Source of the DNA: Hyphomicrobiales bacterium
GTDB taxonomy: Bacteria; Pseudomonadota; Alphaproteobacteria; Rhizobiales; Rhizobiaceae
Length of the DNA: 64,000 nt
Assembly (NCBI GenBank): GCA_900472175.1
Contig: UCHD01000005.1
Span: 186,001-250,000 of the forward strand
Direction of reading: 5' to 3'
The notes under the pieces are model-generated. The model was not told the origin of the DNA. It did no database searches and saw nothing but the letters and a program-made list of their open reading frames with translations. The translations under genes and the position numbers were made by a program. The number at the start of each line of letters is the position of its first letter. Within the stretch, counting starts at the first letter, position 1. Positions 32,265 through 41,319 of the stretch are shown here, in pieces.

Positions 32265-33320
32265 ATGCAGGCGGTTTTCGACGGTCACAATGATGTGTTG
32301 CTGAGACTGTGGAGCAATGCCAAGACTGGTGCTGATCCGGTCATAGAGTTTTCCAAAGGAACGGCGGAAGGTCATATCGACGGCCCGCGCGCCCGGAAGG
32401 GCGGTCTCATCGGTGGATTGTCGGCGATCTATATCCCGTCCGATCACCTCGTCCTGAAGACGCCCGACGAAAACGGTCATTATGCGACAGAGCTGTCCGA
32501 GCCGCTGGAGCGGCAGCCGTCTCTCGACATCGCCTTGGAATTTGCCGCCATCGCACTCCGGCTTGATCGGGCCGGTGCCTGGAAGCTTTGCCGGTCGACC
32601 GCTGATATCCGCGCTGCGATGGAAAATGACATCTTTGCCGCCGTGCTGCATATGGAAGGCTGCGAGGCGATCGGTGCCGATCTCACCGCGCTTGAGACAT
32701 TCTATGCTGCCGGATTACGTTCGCTCGGTCCCGTGTGGAGCCGCAACAACATCTTTGGCCATGGCGTGCCGTTCGCCTATCCGATGGGGCCGGACACCGG
32801 CCCGGGCCTGACCGATGCCGGTTTTGATCTGGTGCGCGCGTGCAATCGTCTCGGCATTCTGATCGATCTGGCCCATATCACCGAAAAAGGCTTCTGGGAC
32901 GTGGCGAAAACCACTGACCAGCCGCTGATCGCCAGCCATTCCAACGCCCATTCCTTGACCGCCGTTGCCCGCAACCTGACGGATCGTCAGCTGGATGCGA
33001 TCCGTGACAGCAAAGGGCTGGCCGGGCTGAATTATGCGACAACCATGCTGCGGCCCGACGGGCTGGAAAATGCCGATACGCCGATTTCCGATATGGTTCG
33101 ACATATCGACTATATGGTCGAGCGCATGGGCATCGATTGCGTGGCGTTGGGATCCGATTTTGACGGCGCAACAATTCCGGAAGGCGTAACCGATGCGGCT
33201 GGCAACCAGAACCTGATTGCCGCCCTCAGGGACGCCGGATATGGTGAGGCCGAACTGACAAAAATATGCCGGGAAAACTGGTTGAGGGTTTTGGCTCAGG
33301 CCTGGCACGAAGCCGCCTGA
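32265..33320 (+). CDS. membrane dipeptidase (peptidase family M19)
   Basis: 351 residues, usual length. Zinc ligands are recognisable: HND at residues 8-10 (FDGHNDVLLRLW), the bridging Glu in HMEGCEAIG, His in LAHITEKGFWD and SHSNAHSL, and the Asp in GSDFDGA. These enzymes cleave dipeptides, including some with D-residues at the C-terminal position. There is no signal peptide, so it acts in the cytoplasm. It is first in an operon with a complete dipeptide ABC transporter, so it probably hydrolyses what that transporter imports. Confidence 0.9.
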   Translation: MQAVFDGHNDVLLRLWSNAKTGADPVIEFSKGTAEGHIDGPRARKGGLIGGLSAIYIPSDHLVLKTPDENGHYATELSEPLERQPSLDIALEFAAIALRLDRAGAWKLCRSTADIRAAMENDIFAAVLHMEGCEAIGADLTALETFYAAGLRSLGPVWSRNNIFGHGVPFAYPMGPDTGPGLTDAGFDLVRACNRLGILIDLAHITEKGFWDVAKTTDQPLIASHSNAHSLTAVARNLTDRQLDAIRDSKGLAGLNYATTMLRPDGLENADTPISDMVRHIDYMVERMGIDCVALGSDFDGATIPEGVTDAAGNQNLIAALRDAGYGEAELTKICRENWLRVLAQAWHEAA

Positions 33321-33368
33321 ACCAAGAAGAGAAAGCCCAGCACGGGCTCAAAAAAAGGGAACAGAGAG

Positions 33369-35012
33369 ATGATGCATTCACTGAACAAGCATGTCCGCAT
33401 GTTGACGGCCGGCGCCGCCATGTCGCTGATCTTGATGGCAGGTGCGCCCGCATTCGCCGAAACACCGGCCGATACGCTGGTCGAAGGCTGGGCGATCGAC
33501 GACATCATCAGCATGGATCCGGGCGAAGCGTTCGAATTGTCGACCGCCGAAGTGACCGCCAATACCTATAGCTATCTCGTCCGCCTCGATATCAACGACA
33601 CGTCGAAGGTTGTCGGCGATCTCGCCGAAAGCTGGACTGTTTCCGATGATGGCCTGACCTATACGTTCAAGCTGAAGCCCGACACGAAATTTGCCTCCGG
33701 CAACCCGGTAACGGCCGAGGATGTTGCCTATTCCATCGAGCGCGTCGTCAAGCTCGACAAGAGCCCTGCCTTTATCCTCACCCAGTTTGGCCTGACCGGC
33801 GACAACGTCGCGGAAAAGGCGAAGGCGACGGATGCGAGCACGTTCACCTTCACTGTCGACAAGGCCTACGCGCCGAGCTTCGTGCTCAACTGCCTGACCG
33901 CTACCGTCGGTGCCGTCGTGGACAAGAAGCTGGTGCTCGAGCACGTCGCTGCCGTGACGCCTTCGGCCGAATACAAGTATGACAACGATTTCGGCAATGA
34001 ATGGCTGAAGACTGGTTATGCCGGTTCGGGTGCCTTCAAGCTGCGCGAGTGGCGCGCCAACGAAGTGGTCGTCATGGAGCGCAACGACAACTACTACGGC
34101 GAAAAGACGCCACTCGCCCGCGTCATCTACCGCCATATGAAGGAAAGCTCCGGCCAGCGTCTGGCGCTGGAAGCCGGCGATATCGACGTGGCGCGCAACC
34201 TCGAGCCGGGCGATTTCGATGCCGTTTCGAAGAATGCCGAGCTCGCCACCACCAACGCGCCGAAGGGCACCGTCTATTACTTCAGCCTCAACCAGAAGAA
34301 TGCCAACCTGGCCAAGCCGGAAGTGGCAGAAGCCTTCAAATATCTGGTCGATTATGATGCGATCGGTTCGACCCTGATCAAGGGTATCGGCGAAATCCAT
34401 CAGACATTCCTGCCGAAGGGCGTTCTCGGCGAACTGCCGGAAAATCCCTACAAGCTCGACGTCGCCAAGGCCAAGGAACTGCTGGCCAAGGCCGGTCTTG
34501 CCGATGGTTTCTCGGTGACCATGGACGTGCGCAACACCCAGCCGATCACGGGTATTGCCGAATCCATCCAGCAGACGCTGGCTCAGGCCAACATCAAGAT
34601 GGAAATCGTTCCTGGCGATGGCAAGCAGACGCTGACCAAGTACCGCGCCCGCACGCACGACATCTATATCGGCCAGTGGGGTCAGGATTATTTCGATCCG
34701 AATTCGAATGCTGAAACCTTCACCGTCAACCCGGACAATTCCGACGAGGGCAAGAACAAGACGCTCGCCTGGCGCAATGCCTGGGATGTTCCGGCAGAGT
34801 GGACAGCGGAGAGCAAAGCTGCGCTCCTCGAAAAGGACGCAACCAAGCGCGCCGACATGTACAAGGACCTGCAGAAGAAGGTCTTGGAAAAGAGCCCGTT
34901 CGTGGTCATCTTCCAGCAGACCGAGGTTGCAGGCGTCCGTGGCAACGTGAAGGGTTTCAAGCTCGGCCCGAGCTTCGATACCAACTACGTCTTCACGGTT
35001 TCCAAGGATTGA
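33369..35012 (+). CDS. peptide ABC transporter binding protein (DppA/OppA type)
   Basis: 547 residues, family 5 solute-binding protein. The signal peptide (about 30 residues) ends in APAFA before ETPADT. Characteristic segments are GDLAESWTVSDDGLTYTFKL and the long lobe with TGYAGSGAFKLREWRANEVVVM. It captures peptides (or related compounds) in the periplasm. The AAAGGGAACAGAGAG leader gives a ribosome site nine bases before the ATG. The dipeptidase is upstream and permease genes follow, so di- or oligopeptides are the likely ligands. Confidence 0.9.
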   Translation: MMHSLNKHVRMLTAGAAMSLILMAGAPAFAETPADTLVEGWAIDDIISMDPGEAFELSTAEVTANTYSYLVRLDINDTSKVVGDLAESWTVSDDGLTYTFKLKPDTKFASGNPVTAEDVAYSIERVVKLDKSPAFILTQFGLTGDNVAEKAKATDASTFTFTVDKAYAPSFVLNCLTATVGAVVDKKLVLEHVAAVTPSAEYKYDNDFGNEWLKTGYAGSGAFKLREWRANEVVVMERNDNYYGEKTPLARVIYRHMKESSGQRLALEAGDIDVARNLEPGDFDAVSKNAELATTNAPKGTVYYFSLNQKNANLAKPEVAEAFKYLVDYDAIGSTLIKGIGEIHQTFLPKGVLGELPENPYKLDVAKAKELLAKAGLADGFSVTMDVRNTQPITGIAESIQQTLAQANIKMEIVPGDGKQTLTKYRARTHDIYIGQWGQDYFDPNSNAETFTVNPDNSDEGKNKTLAWRNAWDVPAEWTAESKAALLEKDATKRADMYKDLQKKVLEKSPFVVIFQQTEVAGVRGNVKGFKLGPSFDTNYVFTVSKD

Positions 35013-35026
35013 GCCCGAGATAGACG

Positions 35027-36094
35027 GTGAGCATTCCTGAAACAGCACCAACGGCCGGGCGCTCACGCGCCCGTGCCAACGGCTGGGTAAAGAGCGTCCT
35101 GCGCTTCCTGGTCGTCATCGTCACGACCTATCTCGGCCTTCTCGCCGTGACCTTTTTCATCGGCCGCGTCATCCCGATCGATCCGGTTCTCGCCGTTCTC
35201 GGTGACCGGGCGCCGGCGCATGTCGTCGAGAGAACCCGCGAGCTGATGGGCTTCAACAAGCCGCTCTATGAACAGTTCTATATCTATGTCCGTGATGCGC
35301 TGACCGGCAACTTCGGCACATCGGTACTAACAACCAATCCGGTCATGGCCGATATCCGCCGCGTGTTCCCCGCTACACTGGAGCTTGCAACGCTCGGCAC
35401 CATCATCGGCAGCCTGATCGGCGTGCCGCTTGGCGTACTCGCTGCCGTCAAGCGCGGCTCGATCGCCGACCAGATCGTCCGCGTCGTCGGGCTCGTCGGC
35501 TATTCCGTGCCGATCTTCTGGCTGGCTCTGCTGTCGCTGCTGTTCTTCTATGCCAAGCTGCGCTGGGTCGCCTATCCGGGCCGTATCGATATCGTCTACG
35601 AATACAGTTTCACGCCGATTACCGGCCTTTACCTGTTGGATTCGCTCTGGCAGGGGCAGTGGGACGTGTTCCGCGATGTCTTCCGCCACATCATCCTGCC
35701 GGCTAGCCTGCTCGGTTATTTCTCACTTGCCTATATCAGCCGCATGACCCGCAGCTTCATGCTCAACGAGCTCGGCCAGGAGTATATCGTTGCTGCACGC
35801 GCCAAGGGGCTGTCGGAAACCCGGATCATCTGGGGCCACGCGCTTCGCAATGCGGCGGTGCCGCTGGTGACGGTGATTGCGCTGTCCTATGCCGGGCTTC
35901 TCGAAGGCTCGGTGCTGACCGAGACGGTGTTTGCATGGCCGGGGCTTGGGCTCTACATCACCAATTCGCTGCAGAATGCCGACATGAACGCGGTTCTCGG
36001 CGGCACCATCGTCATCGGTTCCGTCTTCATCGCCATCAACATTCTGTCCGATTTGCTTTACCGGACACTTGACCCGAGGACGCGCGCGCGATGA
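35027..36094 (+). CDS. peptide ABC transporter permease (DppB type)
   Basis: 355 residues, six membrane helices. It begins at a GTG (35027), 14 bases after the binding-protein gene. Family features include the extracytoplasmic loop after helix 1 (GDRAPAHVVERTRELMGFNKP), and the EAA loop EYIVAARAKGLSETRIIWGHALRNA. It forms the channel with the DppC-type protein, whose start overlaps its stop (ATGA). Confidence 0.9.
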   Translation: MSIPETAPTAGRSRARANGWVKSVLRFLVVIVTTYLGLLAVTFFIGRVIPIDPVLAVLGDRAPAHVVERTRELMGFNKPLYEQFYIYVRDALTGNFGTSVLTTNPVMADIRRVFPATLELATLGTIIGSLIGVPLGVLAAVKRGSIADQIVRVVGLVGYSVPIFWLALLSLLFFYAKLRWVAYPGRIDIVYEYSFTPITGLYLLDSLWQGQWDVFRDVFRHIILPASLLGYFSLAYISRMTRSFMLNELGQEYIVAARAKGLSETRIIWGHALRNAAVPLVTVIALSYAGLLEGSVLTETVFAWPGLGLYITNSLQNADMNAVLGGTIVIGSVFIAINILSDLLYRTLDPRTRAR

Positions 36095-37026
36095 GCCAGT
36101 CGAGCCTCCAAACCACGCCCATGACCCGCCGCCAATGGCTGATGTCCGACAGGCCACAATCACGCCTGCAGGCACGCCTCGGCCGGGCCTACATGACCTG
36201 GCAGCGGTTTTCCGCCAACAAGCTTGCCGTTGCCGGTCTCTGCATCATCCTGCTGCTCATTCTTGTCGCCATCTTTGCCGACGTCCTGGCGCCGCACTCG
36301 CCAGTCATCGGCGACCTCGGCGGGGCGCGGCTTTTGCCGCCGGGAAGCCCCGGCTATCTGCTTGGTACCGACGACCAGGGCCGGGATATCCTCTCGCGCC
36401 TGCTGCACGGATCGCGGTTGACGCTGCTGGTCATCGTGCTGGTGGCGATCATCGCAGCCCCGATCGGCCTTCTGGTCGGCGCCATCTCCGGTTATGCCGG
36501 CGGCTGGGTCGATGCTGTGCTGATGCGCATCACCGACATCTTCCTCGCGTTTCCGAAACTGGTTCTGGCGCTCGCCTTTGTCGCTGCCATGGGGCCGGGC
36601 ATCCAGAACGCCATCATCGCCATCGCCATTACCTCCTGGCCGCCCTATGCCCGTATCGCCCGCGCCGAAACGCTGAGCGTGCGCAATTCCGATTATATCG
36701 CCGCCGTCCGGCTGATGGGGGCTTCGCCGTTCCGCATCGTGCTTAGGCATGTCATGCCGATGTGCACGTCGTCGCTGATTGTGCGCGTGACGCTCGATAT
36801 GGCCGGCATCATCCTGACCGCCGCCGGTCTCGGCTTCCTTGGCCTCGGTGCCCAGCCGCCGCTGCCGGAATGGGGCGCGATGATTGCGTCCGGCCGCCGC
36901 TTCATTCTTGACCAGTGGTGGGTTGCCACCATGCCTGGCATCGCCATCCTGATCGTCAGCCTCGGCTTCAACCTTCTGGGTGACGGCCTTCGCGACGCGC
37001 TCGACCCACGGGAGAGCGGCCAATGA
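36091..37026 (+). CDS. peptide ABC transporter permease (DppC type)
   Basis: 311 residues. An N-terminal cytoplasmic extension is followed by the first helix (NKLAVAGLCIILLLILVAIFADVLAP), the loop LLGTDDQGRDILSRLLHGSR typical of DppC/OppC, and the EAA loop DYIAAVRLMGASPFRIVLRH. The start overlaps the DppB stop and the stop overlaps the DppD start, so the four genes are coupled. Confidence 0.9.
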   Translation: MSQSSLQTTPMTRRQWLMSDRPQSRLQARLGRAYMTWQRFSANKLAVAGLCIILLLILVAIFADVLAPHSPVIGDLGGARLLPPGSPGYLLGTDDQGRDILSRLLHGSRLTLLVIVLVAIIAAPIGLLVGAISGYAGGWVDAVLMRITDIFLAFPKLVLALAFVAAMGPGIQNAIIAIAITSWPPYARIARAETLSVRNSDYIAAVRLMGASPFRIVLRHVMPMCTSSLIVRVTLDMAGIILTAAGLGFLGLGAQPPLPEWGAMIASGRRFILDQWWVATMPGIAILIVSLGFNLLGDGLRDALDPRESGQ

Positions 37027-37856
37027 GCACGATGCTGACTGTTGATGATCTCAGGGTCTCGTTTCCGACCCGCACTGGTGTGATCGAAGCCGTGCGCGGT
37101 GTGTCGTTCACGCTTGGGCGCGAACGGCTGGGTATTGTCGGCGAAAGCGGCTCGGGCAAATCGCAGACGGGCAGGGCGATCATGGGCCTGACGCCGGCGC
37201 ATGCGAAGATTTCGGCAAAGACGCTGAACTTCGACGGCATCGATCTTTTAACGGCTCCGCCAAAGGTCCGGCGAAACTTGCGCGGCAGCCGCGTCGCGAT
37301 GATCCTGCAGGACCCGAAATATTCGCTCAACCCGGTGATGAGCATCGGCCGCCAGATCGTCGAGACGCTGCGCACGCATGAAAATGTCAGCAAGCGCGAG
37401 GCTCGGGACCGGGCTATCGCCATGCTCGAGGCCGTTCAAATCCGTGATGCGGGCCGGGTCTTCGATCTTCATCCGCACGAGGTTTCCGGCGGCATGGGCC
37501 AGCGGGCGATGATCGCCATGATGTTGATTGCCGGTCCCGAACTGCTGGTTGCTGACGAGCCAACCTCGGCGCTCGATGTGACCGTGCAGCTCGAAGTGCT
37601 CGGTATTCTCGACAAGCTCGTTGCCGAGCGCGGCATGGGCCTGATCTTCATTTCGCATGACCTGCGGCTGGTCTCGTCCTTCTGCGACCGCGTCATCGTC
37701 ATGTATGCCGGCAAGATCGTCGAGGAACTGGCGGCGTCCGATCTGGGCAATGCGAAACACCCCTATACCCAAGGCCTGCTCAACTGCATGCCGATGCTCG
37801 GCACCGACAGGCATCCTCTGCCCGTGCTCGACCGCCAGCCGGAGTGGGCGCTATGA
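37023..37856 (+). CDS. peptide ABC transporter ATP-binding protein (DppD type)
   Basis: 277 residues. Walker A GESGSGKSQTGRA, signature VSGGMGQRAMIAMM, Walker B LLVADEPTSALDVT, and a short C-terminal oligopeptide/dipeptide transporter motif (HPYTQGLLNCMP). It is about 50 residues shorter than many DppD proteins, the loss being in the C-terminal iron-sulfur/peptide-transport extension. It pairs with the DppF-type ATPase; its stop overlaps that start. Confidence 0.9.
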   Translation: MSTMLTVDDLRVSFPTRTGVIEAVRGVSFTLGRERLGIVGESGSGKSQTGRAIMGLTPAHAKISAKTLNFDGIDLLTAPPKVRRNLRGSRVAMILQDPKYSLNPVMSIGRQIVETLRTHENVSKREARDRAIAMLEAVQIRDAGRVFDLHPHEVSGGMGQRAMIAMMLIAGPELLVADEPTSALDVTVQLEVLGILDKLVAERGMGLIFISHDLRLVSSFCDRVIVMYAGKIVEELAASDLGNAKHPYTQGLLNCMPMLGTDRHPLPVLDRQPEWAL

Positions 37857-38614
37857 CCGCGATCGTTTCCGCTGAAAACCTCACCGTCGCCTATGACGAT
37901 TTTCTGGCGCTTGATGCTGTCAGCATCGATGTTGCCCCGGGCGAATCCTTCGGTCTCGTCGGTGAGTCCGGCTCCGGAAAATCGACGTTGTTGCGCGCCG
38001 TCGCCGGGCTTTCGCCGGTGGCTTCGGGCCGCATCATGCTCGATGGCAAGCCACTGGATGCCAAGTACCGCGACAAGGCGTTCTATCGCCAGGTGCAGAT
38101 GGTGTTTCAGGATCCCTATGGCTCGCTGCATCCGCGCCAGACCGTCGATCGGCTGTTGCAGGAACCGCTGGCCGTTCACGGTATTGCCGATGCCGAAAAG
38201 CGCATTTTGCGGGCGCTCGACGAAGTTGGTCTCGGCTCGTCGTTCCGCTTCCGCTATTCGCACCAGCTCTCCGGCGGCCAGCGCCAGCGTATTGCGATTG
38301 CAAGGGCATTGATCATCGAACCGCAGATCATGCTGCTTGACGAACCGACCTCGGCGCTCGATGCGTCGGTTCAGGCCGAAGTCCTCAATCTCCTGGAACA
38401 GGTCCGCCGCGACCGCAAGCTCACCTATATCATGGTCAGCCACGACCTCGGCGTCGTCACCCATATGTGCGAACGGCTGGCGGTGATGAAGGGCGGCAAG
38501 GTCGTCGAACGGCTGTCGTCGGCCGATCTCGTCGCTGGCCGCCTGAAAGAGGATTACACCAGGAACCTGATGGTGGCGAGCAAGGGGTTCGTGCGGGCCG
38601 CAAGCATGGCGTAA
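37853..38614 (+). CDS. peptide ABC transporter ATP-binding protein (DppF type)
   Basis: 253 residues from the ATG at 37853 (ATGA overlap). Walker A GESGSGKSTLLRA, Q-loop VFQDPYGSLHPRQTV, signature [15 protein letters not shown], Walker B MLLDEPTSALDAS. The D-loop and H-loop (VSHDLGVV) are intact. It is the second ATPase of the heteromeric importer and the last gene of the operon. Confidence 0.9.
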   Translation: MTAIVSAENLTVAYDDFLALDAVSIDVAPGESFGLVGESGSGKSTLLRAVAGLSPVASGRIMLDGKPLDAKYRDKAFYRQVQMVFQDPYGSLHPRQTVDRLLQEPLAVHGIADAEKRILRALDEVGLGSSFRFRYSHQLSGGQRQRIAIARALIIEPQIMLLDEPTSALDASVQAEVLNLLEQVRRDRKLTYIMVSHDLGVVTHMCERLAVMKGGKVVERLSSADLVAGRLKEDYTRNLMVASKGFVRAASMA

Positions 38615-38763
38615 AGCTGGTAGTGGCACGAGGCGCGGCGGTTTCCTGATTTCTCTGGGCTGACTGCGGCTGTGTTGCGCTCGATCTGATCTGTCTTGCG
38701 TCGTTTATTAGAAGAGAGCAATATGTGAGGGCTGGGGCATGGTTCACCTTGGAGGGGTGTGTC

Positions 38764-40185
38764 ATGAACGATATGAGCCTCATGAATTTGCAAGCCGGAA
38801 AAACGATCGTAAGCGCTGCGGCCGTCGAGGCTTTCGCGTGGCAGCAGCGCGGCGACGTGCTGGACGCCGCCGACGCATCCTATGACGACGTGCGGGCCAT
38901 CTGGAATGGCATGATCGACCGCAAGCCGGCGCTGATCGTGCGATGTGCCGGAGCTGCGGACGTTGTTCGGGCCGTGCGCTTTGCCCGTGACAACCAGCTT
39001 CTTGTCGCCGTGCGCGGCGGCGGCCACAACATTGCCGGCAACGCGGTCTGTGACGGTGGCCTGATGATCGACCTGTCACCGATGACATCCGTGCGTGTCG
39101 ATGTTGCGGCAAAGCGGGCCTGGGTCGAGCCCGGGGCGACGCTGGCCGATGTCGACAGCGAAACCCAGTCCTTCGGGCTGGCGGTGCCAACCGGCATCAA
39201 CTCGACGACGGGCATTGCCGGATTGACACTGGGCGGTGGCTTCGGCTGGATCACCCGCAAGTTCGGCCTGACGATCGACAGTCTTATGTCCGCTGACGTG
39301 GTGACCGCAGACGGCAATCTGGTACGCGCCAGTGCGACGGAAAACAGCGACCTGTTCTGGGCATTGAGAGGTGGCGGCGGCAATTTCGGCATCGTCACAG
39401 CGTTCGAGTTCAAGCTCCATCAACTTGGGCCGCAAGTGACAGCCGGCCTCGTCGTCCATCCATTCGAGGATGCAAAAACCGTACTCGAACAATACCGGCA
39501 GGCGCTCGAAACTGCGCCGGACGAACTGACCTGCTGGGTCGTCATGCGGCAGGCGCCACCGTTGCCATTTTTGCCTGCGGAGTGGCACGGCAAGGAAGTG
39601 CTGGTTCTCGCCATGTGCTATTGCGGCGACGCCGCTTCCGCCGAAGCGGCCACGGCAAAGCTGCGTGCAATTGGCAAGCCGATCGCCGATGTCGTCGGCC
39701 CAAGTCCTTTTGCCGGCTGGCAGCAGGCATTTGATCCGCTGTTGACGCCCGGTGCTCGGAATTACTGGAAGAGCCACGATTTCATCGAACTGTCCGATGC
39801 GGCGATCGCCATCCTGCTCGATGCCGCCCGCAAGCTGCCGGGACCGGAATGCGAGATATTTATCGCCCATGTCGGCGGCGCCGCGGGCCGTATCGCAGCA
39901 GAGGCCACCGCCTTCCCGCAGCGGAGTTCGCATTTCGTCATGAATGTGCACGCCCGCTGGCGCGAACCGGCGATGGATGCGGCCTGCATCGGCTGGGCGC
40001 GCCAACTCTTCGAGGCTGCCAAACCGCATTCCGTCGGAACGGCCTATATCAACTTCATGCCTGAAGACGAAGGCGACCGCGTCGCCGCTGCCTATGGCGG
40101 CAACTATCCGCGGCTCGGCGAGATCAAACGCCGGTACGATCCGGACAATCTGTTCCGGATGAACCAGAATGTGAAGCCGGGATAG
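38764..40185 (+). CDS. FAD-linked oxidoreductase with BBE domain
   Basis: 473 residues from the ATG at 38764, which has a TTGGAGGGG ribosome site. The FAD-binding PCMH fold shows [13 protein letters not shown] with His88, the position of covalent flavin attachment in this family, and [18 protein letters not shown]. The C terminus has the berberine-bridge-type motif [19 protein letters not shown]. The second flavin-linking Cys found in bicovalent members is not apparent. Related proteins oxidise sugars or other alcohols; the substrate is unknown. No partner gene overlaps it. Confidence 0.85.
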   Translation: MNDMSLMNLQAGKTIVSAAAVEAFAWQQRGDVLDAADASYDDVRAIWNGMIDRKPALIVRCAGAADVVRAVRFARDNQLLVAVRGGGHNIAGNAVCDGGLMIDLSPMTSVRVDVAAKRAWVEPGATLADVDSETQSFGLAVPTGINSTTGIAGLTLGGGFGWITRKFGLTIDSLMSADVVTADGNLVRASATENSDLFWALRGGGGNFGIVTAFEFKLHQLGPQVTAGLVVHPFEDAKTVLEQYRQALETAPDELTCWVVMRQAPPLPFLPAEWHGKEVLVLAMCYCGDAASAEAATAKLRAIGKPIADVVGPSPFAGWQQAFDPLLTPGARNYWKSHDFIELSDAAIAILLDAARKLPGPECEIFIAHVGGAAGRIAAEATAFPQRSSHFVMNVHARWREPAMDAACIGWARQLFEAAKPHSVGTAYINFMPEDEGDRVAAAYGGNYPRLGEIKRRYDPDNLFRMNQNVKPG

Positions 40186-40218
40186 GGCGGTTCGGGGATT
40201 CCATTGGAAAATGGCAGT

Positions 40219-40295
40219 TGGTGCACCCGACTGGATTCGAACCAGTGACCTCTGCCTTCGGAGGGCAGCACTCTATCCAGCTGAGCTACGGGTGC
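40219..40295 (-). tRNA. tRNA-Arg (anticodon CCG)
   Basis: 77 bases including an encoded CCA. The acceptor GCACCCG pairs with CGGGTGC, the D arm is AGCTCAGCTGGATAGAGT, the anticodon arm is CTGCC-CTCCGAA-GGCAG giving CCG, and the T arm is CTGG-TTCGAAT-CCAG. It reads CGG. It is transcribed leftwards; apart from the xylG terminator I see nothing further in 40296-40521. Confidence 0.95.
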
Positions 40296-40467
40296 ATCCG
40301 CGACGGCAAGGCGTCGAAGCAGGCTGTGACCGGTTCATAGCCTAGGACAGGCGGCGCATCAATGGTGAAAGCGTCCCGGTGGAAGGAAATTGCTGTTCCT
40401 TAAAAATGGTCCGGTTTGCAATTGCTGCCAGAGCGGAGGGGCGGGCACGACGGGCAATGGACGGGCG

Positions 40468-40498
40468 AAAAAAATGCCGCGCTTGGAGGCGCGGCATT
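40468..40498 (-). terminator. intrinsic terminator of xylG
   Basis: AATGCCGCGC (40473-40482) pairs with GCGCGGCATT (40489-40498), 10 bp around a six-base loop; read leftwards it is followed by a run of T. It lies 24 bases after the xylG stop. Confidence 0.85.
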
Positions 40499-40521
40499 GT
40501 TCTTTCAGGCAATCAGACCGC

Positions 40522-41307
40522 CTAGGCTGTCTGCATCGCACCGGGGCCGGGAATGGCCTTCGGCGGCACCTTGCCGAGGATGATCATCCCCAACACTTCG
40601 TCCTTGGTGACGTCCTCGGTGCGGGCGTGACCGACCACCTGGCCGTTCTTCATCACCGAGACGCGGTCGGCCAGGTCGAAGACGTCGTGGATGTCGTGGC
40701 TGATCAGGAAGATGCCGATGCCTTCGCGCTTCAGCTGCTTGATCAGTTCGCCGACCTGCGCCGTTTCCTGGGGGCCGAGCGCTGCCGTCGGCTCGTCCAT
40801 GATCAGGATGCGGGCGTCGAACAGGATGGCCCGGGCAATGGCGACCGACTGGCGCTGACCGCCCGAGAGCGCTTTTACCGGTTCCTTGAAGCGGCGGAAG
40901 TTCGGGTTGAGCCGTCCCATCACTTCGCGGGCCTTGGCTTCCATCGCGACATCGTCGAGCGTGCCCCAGGGGGTGCGCAGCTCGCGGCCAAGATAGAGAT
41001 TGGCGGCCGCATCGACATTGTCGGCGACGGCGAGCGTCTGGTAGATCGTCTCGATGCCGTAACCCTTGGCGTCGCGCGGATTGTTGATCTGCACCGGATC
41101 GCCATTGATCAGGATTTCGCCGGCATCACGTTTGTAGGCGCCCGACAGGATCTTGATCAGGGTCGATTTTCCGGCGCCGTTATGGCCGAGCAGAGCCACG
41201 ACTTCGCCCGGATAGAGATCGACCGAGGCGTTGTCGACGGCGTGGATGCCGCCGAAAGAGATGGAAATGTTCTTCATTTCCACCAGCGGAGTGCGTTGTT
41301 CCGTCAT
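40522..41307 (-). CDS. xylG: sugar (D-xylose type) ABC transporter ATP-binding protein
   Basis: 261 residues with one ATPase domain: Walker [13 protein letters not shown], signature [15 protein letters not shown], Walker [13 protein letters not shown]. The classical XylG/RbsA protein has two such domains in about 500 residues; this single-domain form resembles FrcA of Sinorhizobium and would work as a homodimer. It is last in xylF-xylH-xylG. The substrate rests on XylF. Confidence 0.85.
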   Translation of the reverse strand: MTEQRTPLVEMKNISISFGGIHAVDNASVDLYPGEVVALLGHNGAGKSTLIKILSGAYKRDAGEILINGDPVQINNPRDAKGYGIETIYQTLAVADNVDAAANLYLGRELRTPWGTLDDVAMEAKAREVMGRLNPNFRRFKEPVKALSGGQRQSVAIARAILFDARILIMDEPTAALGPQETAQVGELIKQLKREGIGIFLISHDIHDVFDLADRVSVMKNGQVVGHARTEDVTKDEVLGMIILGKVPPKAIPGPGAMQTA

Positions 41308-41319
41308 TGTCGTACTCCT

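Noticed and set aside
33358-33362. GGAAC just before the peptide-binding protein gene.
   Set aside because: It is part of the ribosome-binding leader; a -10 would fall inside the coding region.
33378-35066. 562-codon minus-strand frame opposite the peptide-binding protein gene.
   Set aside because: Composition typical of an antisense frame, no motif, no ribosome site; the plus-strand gene is certain.
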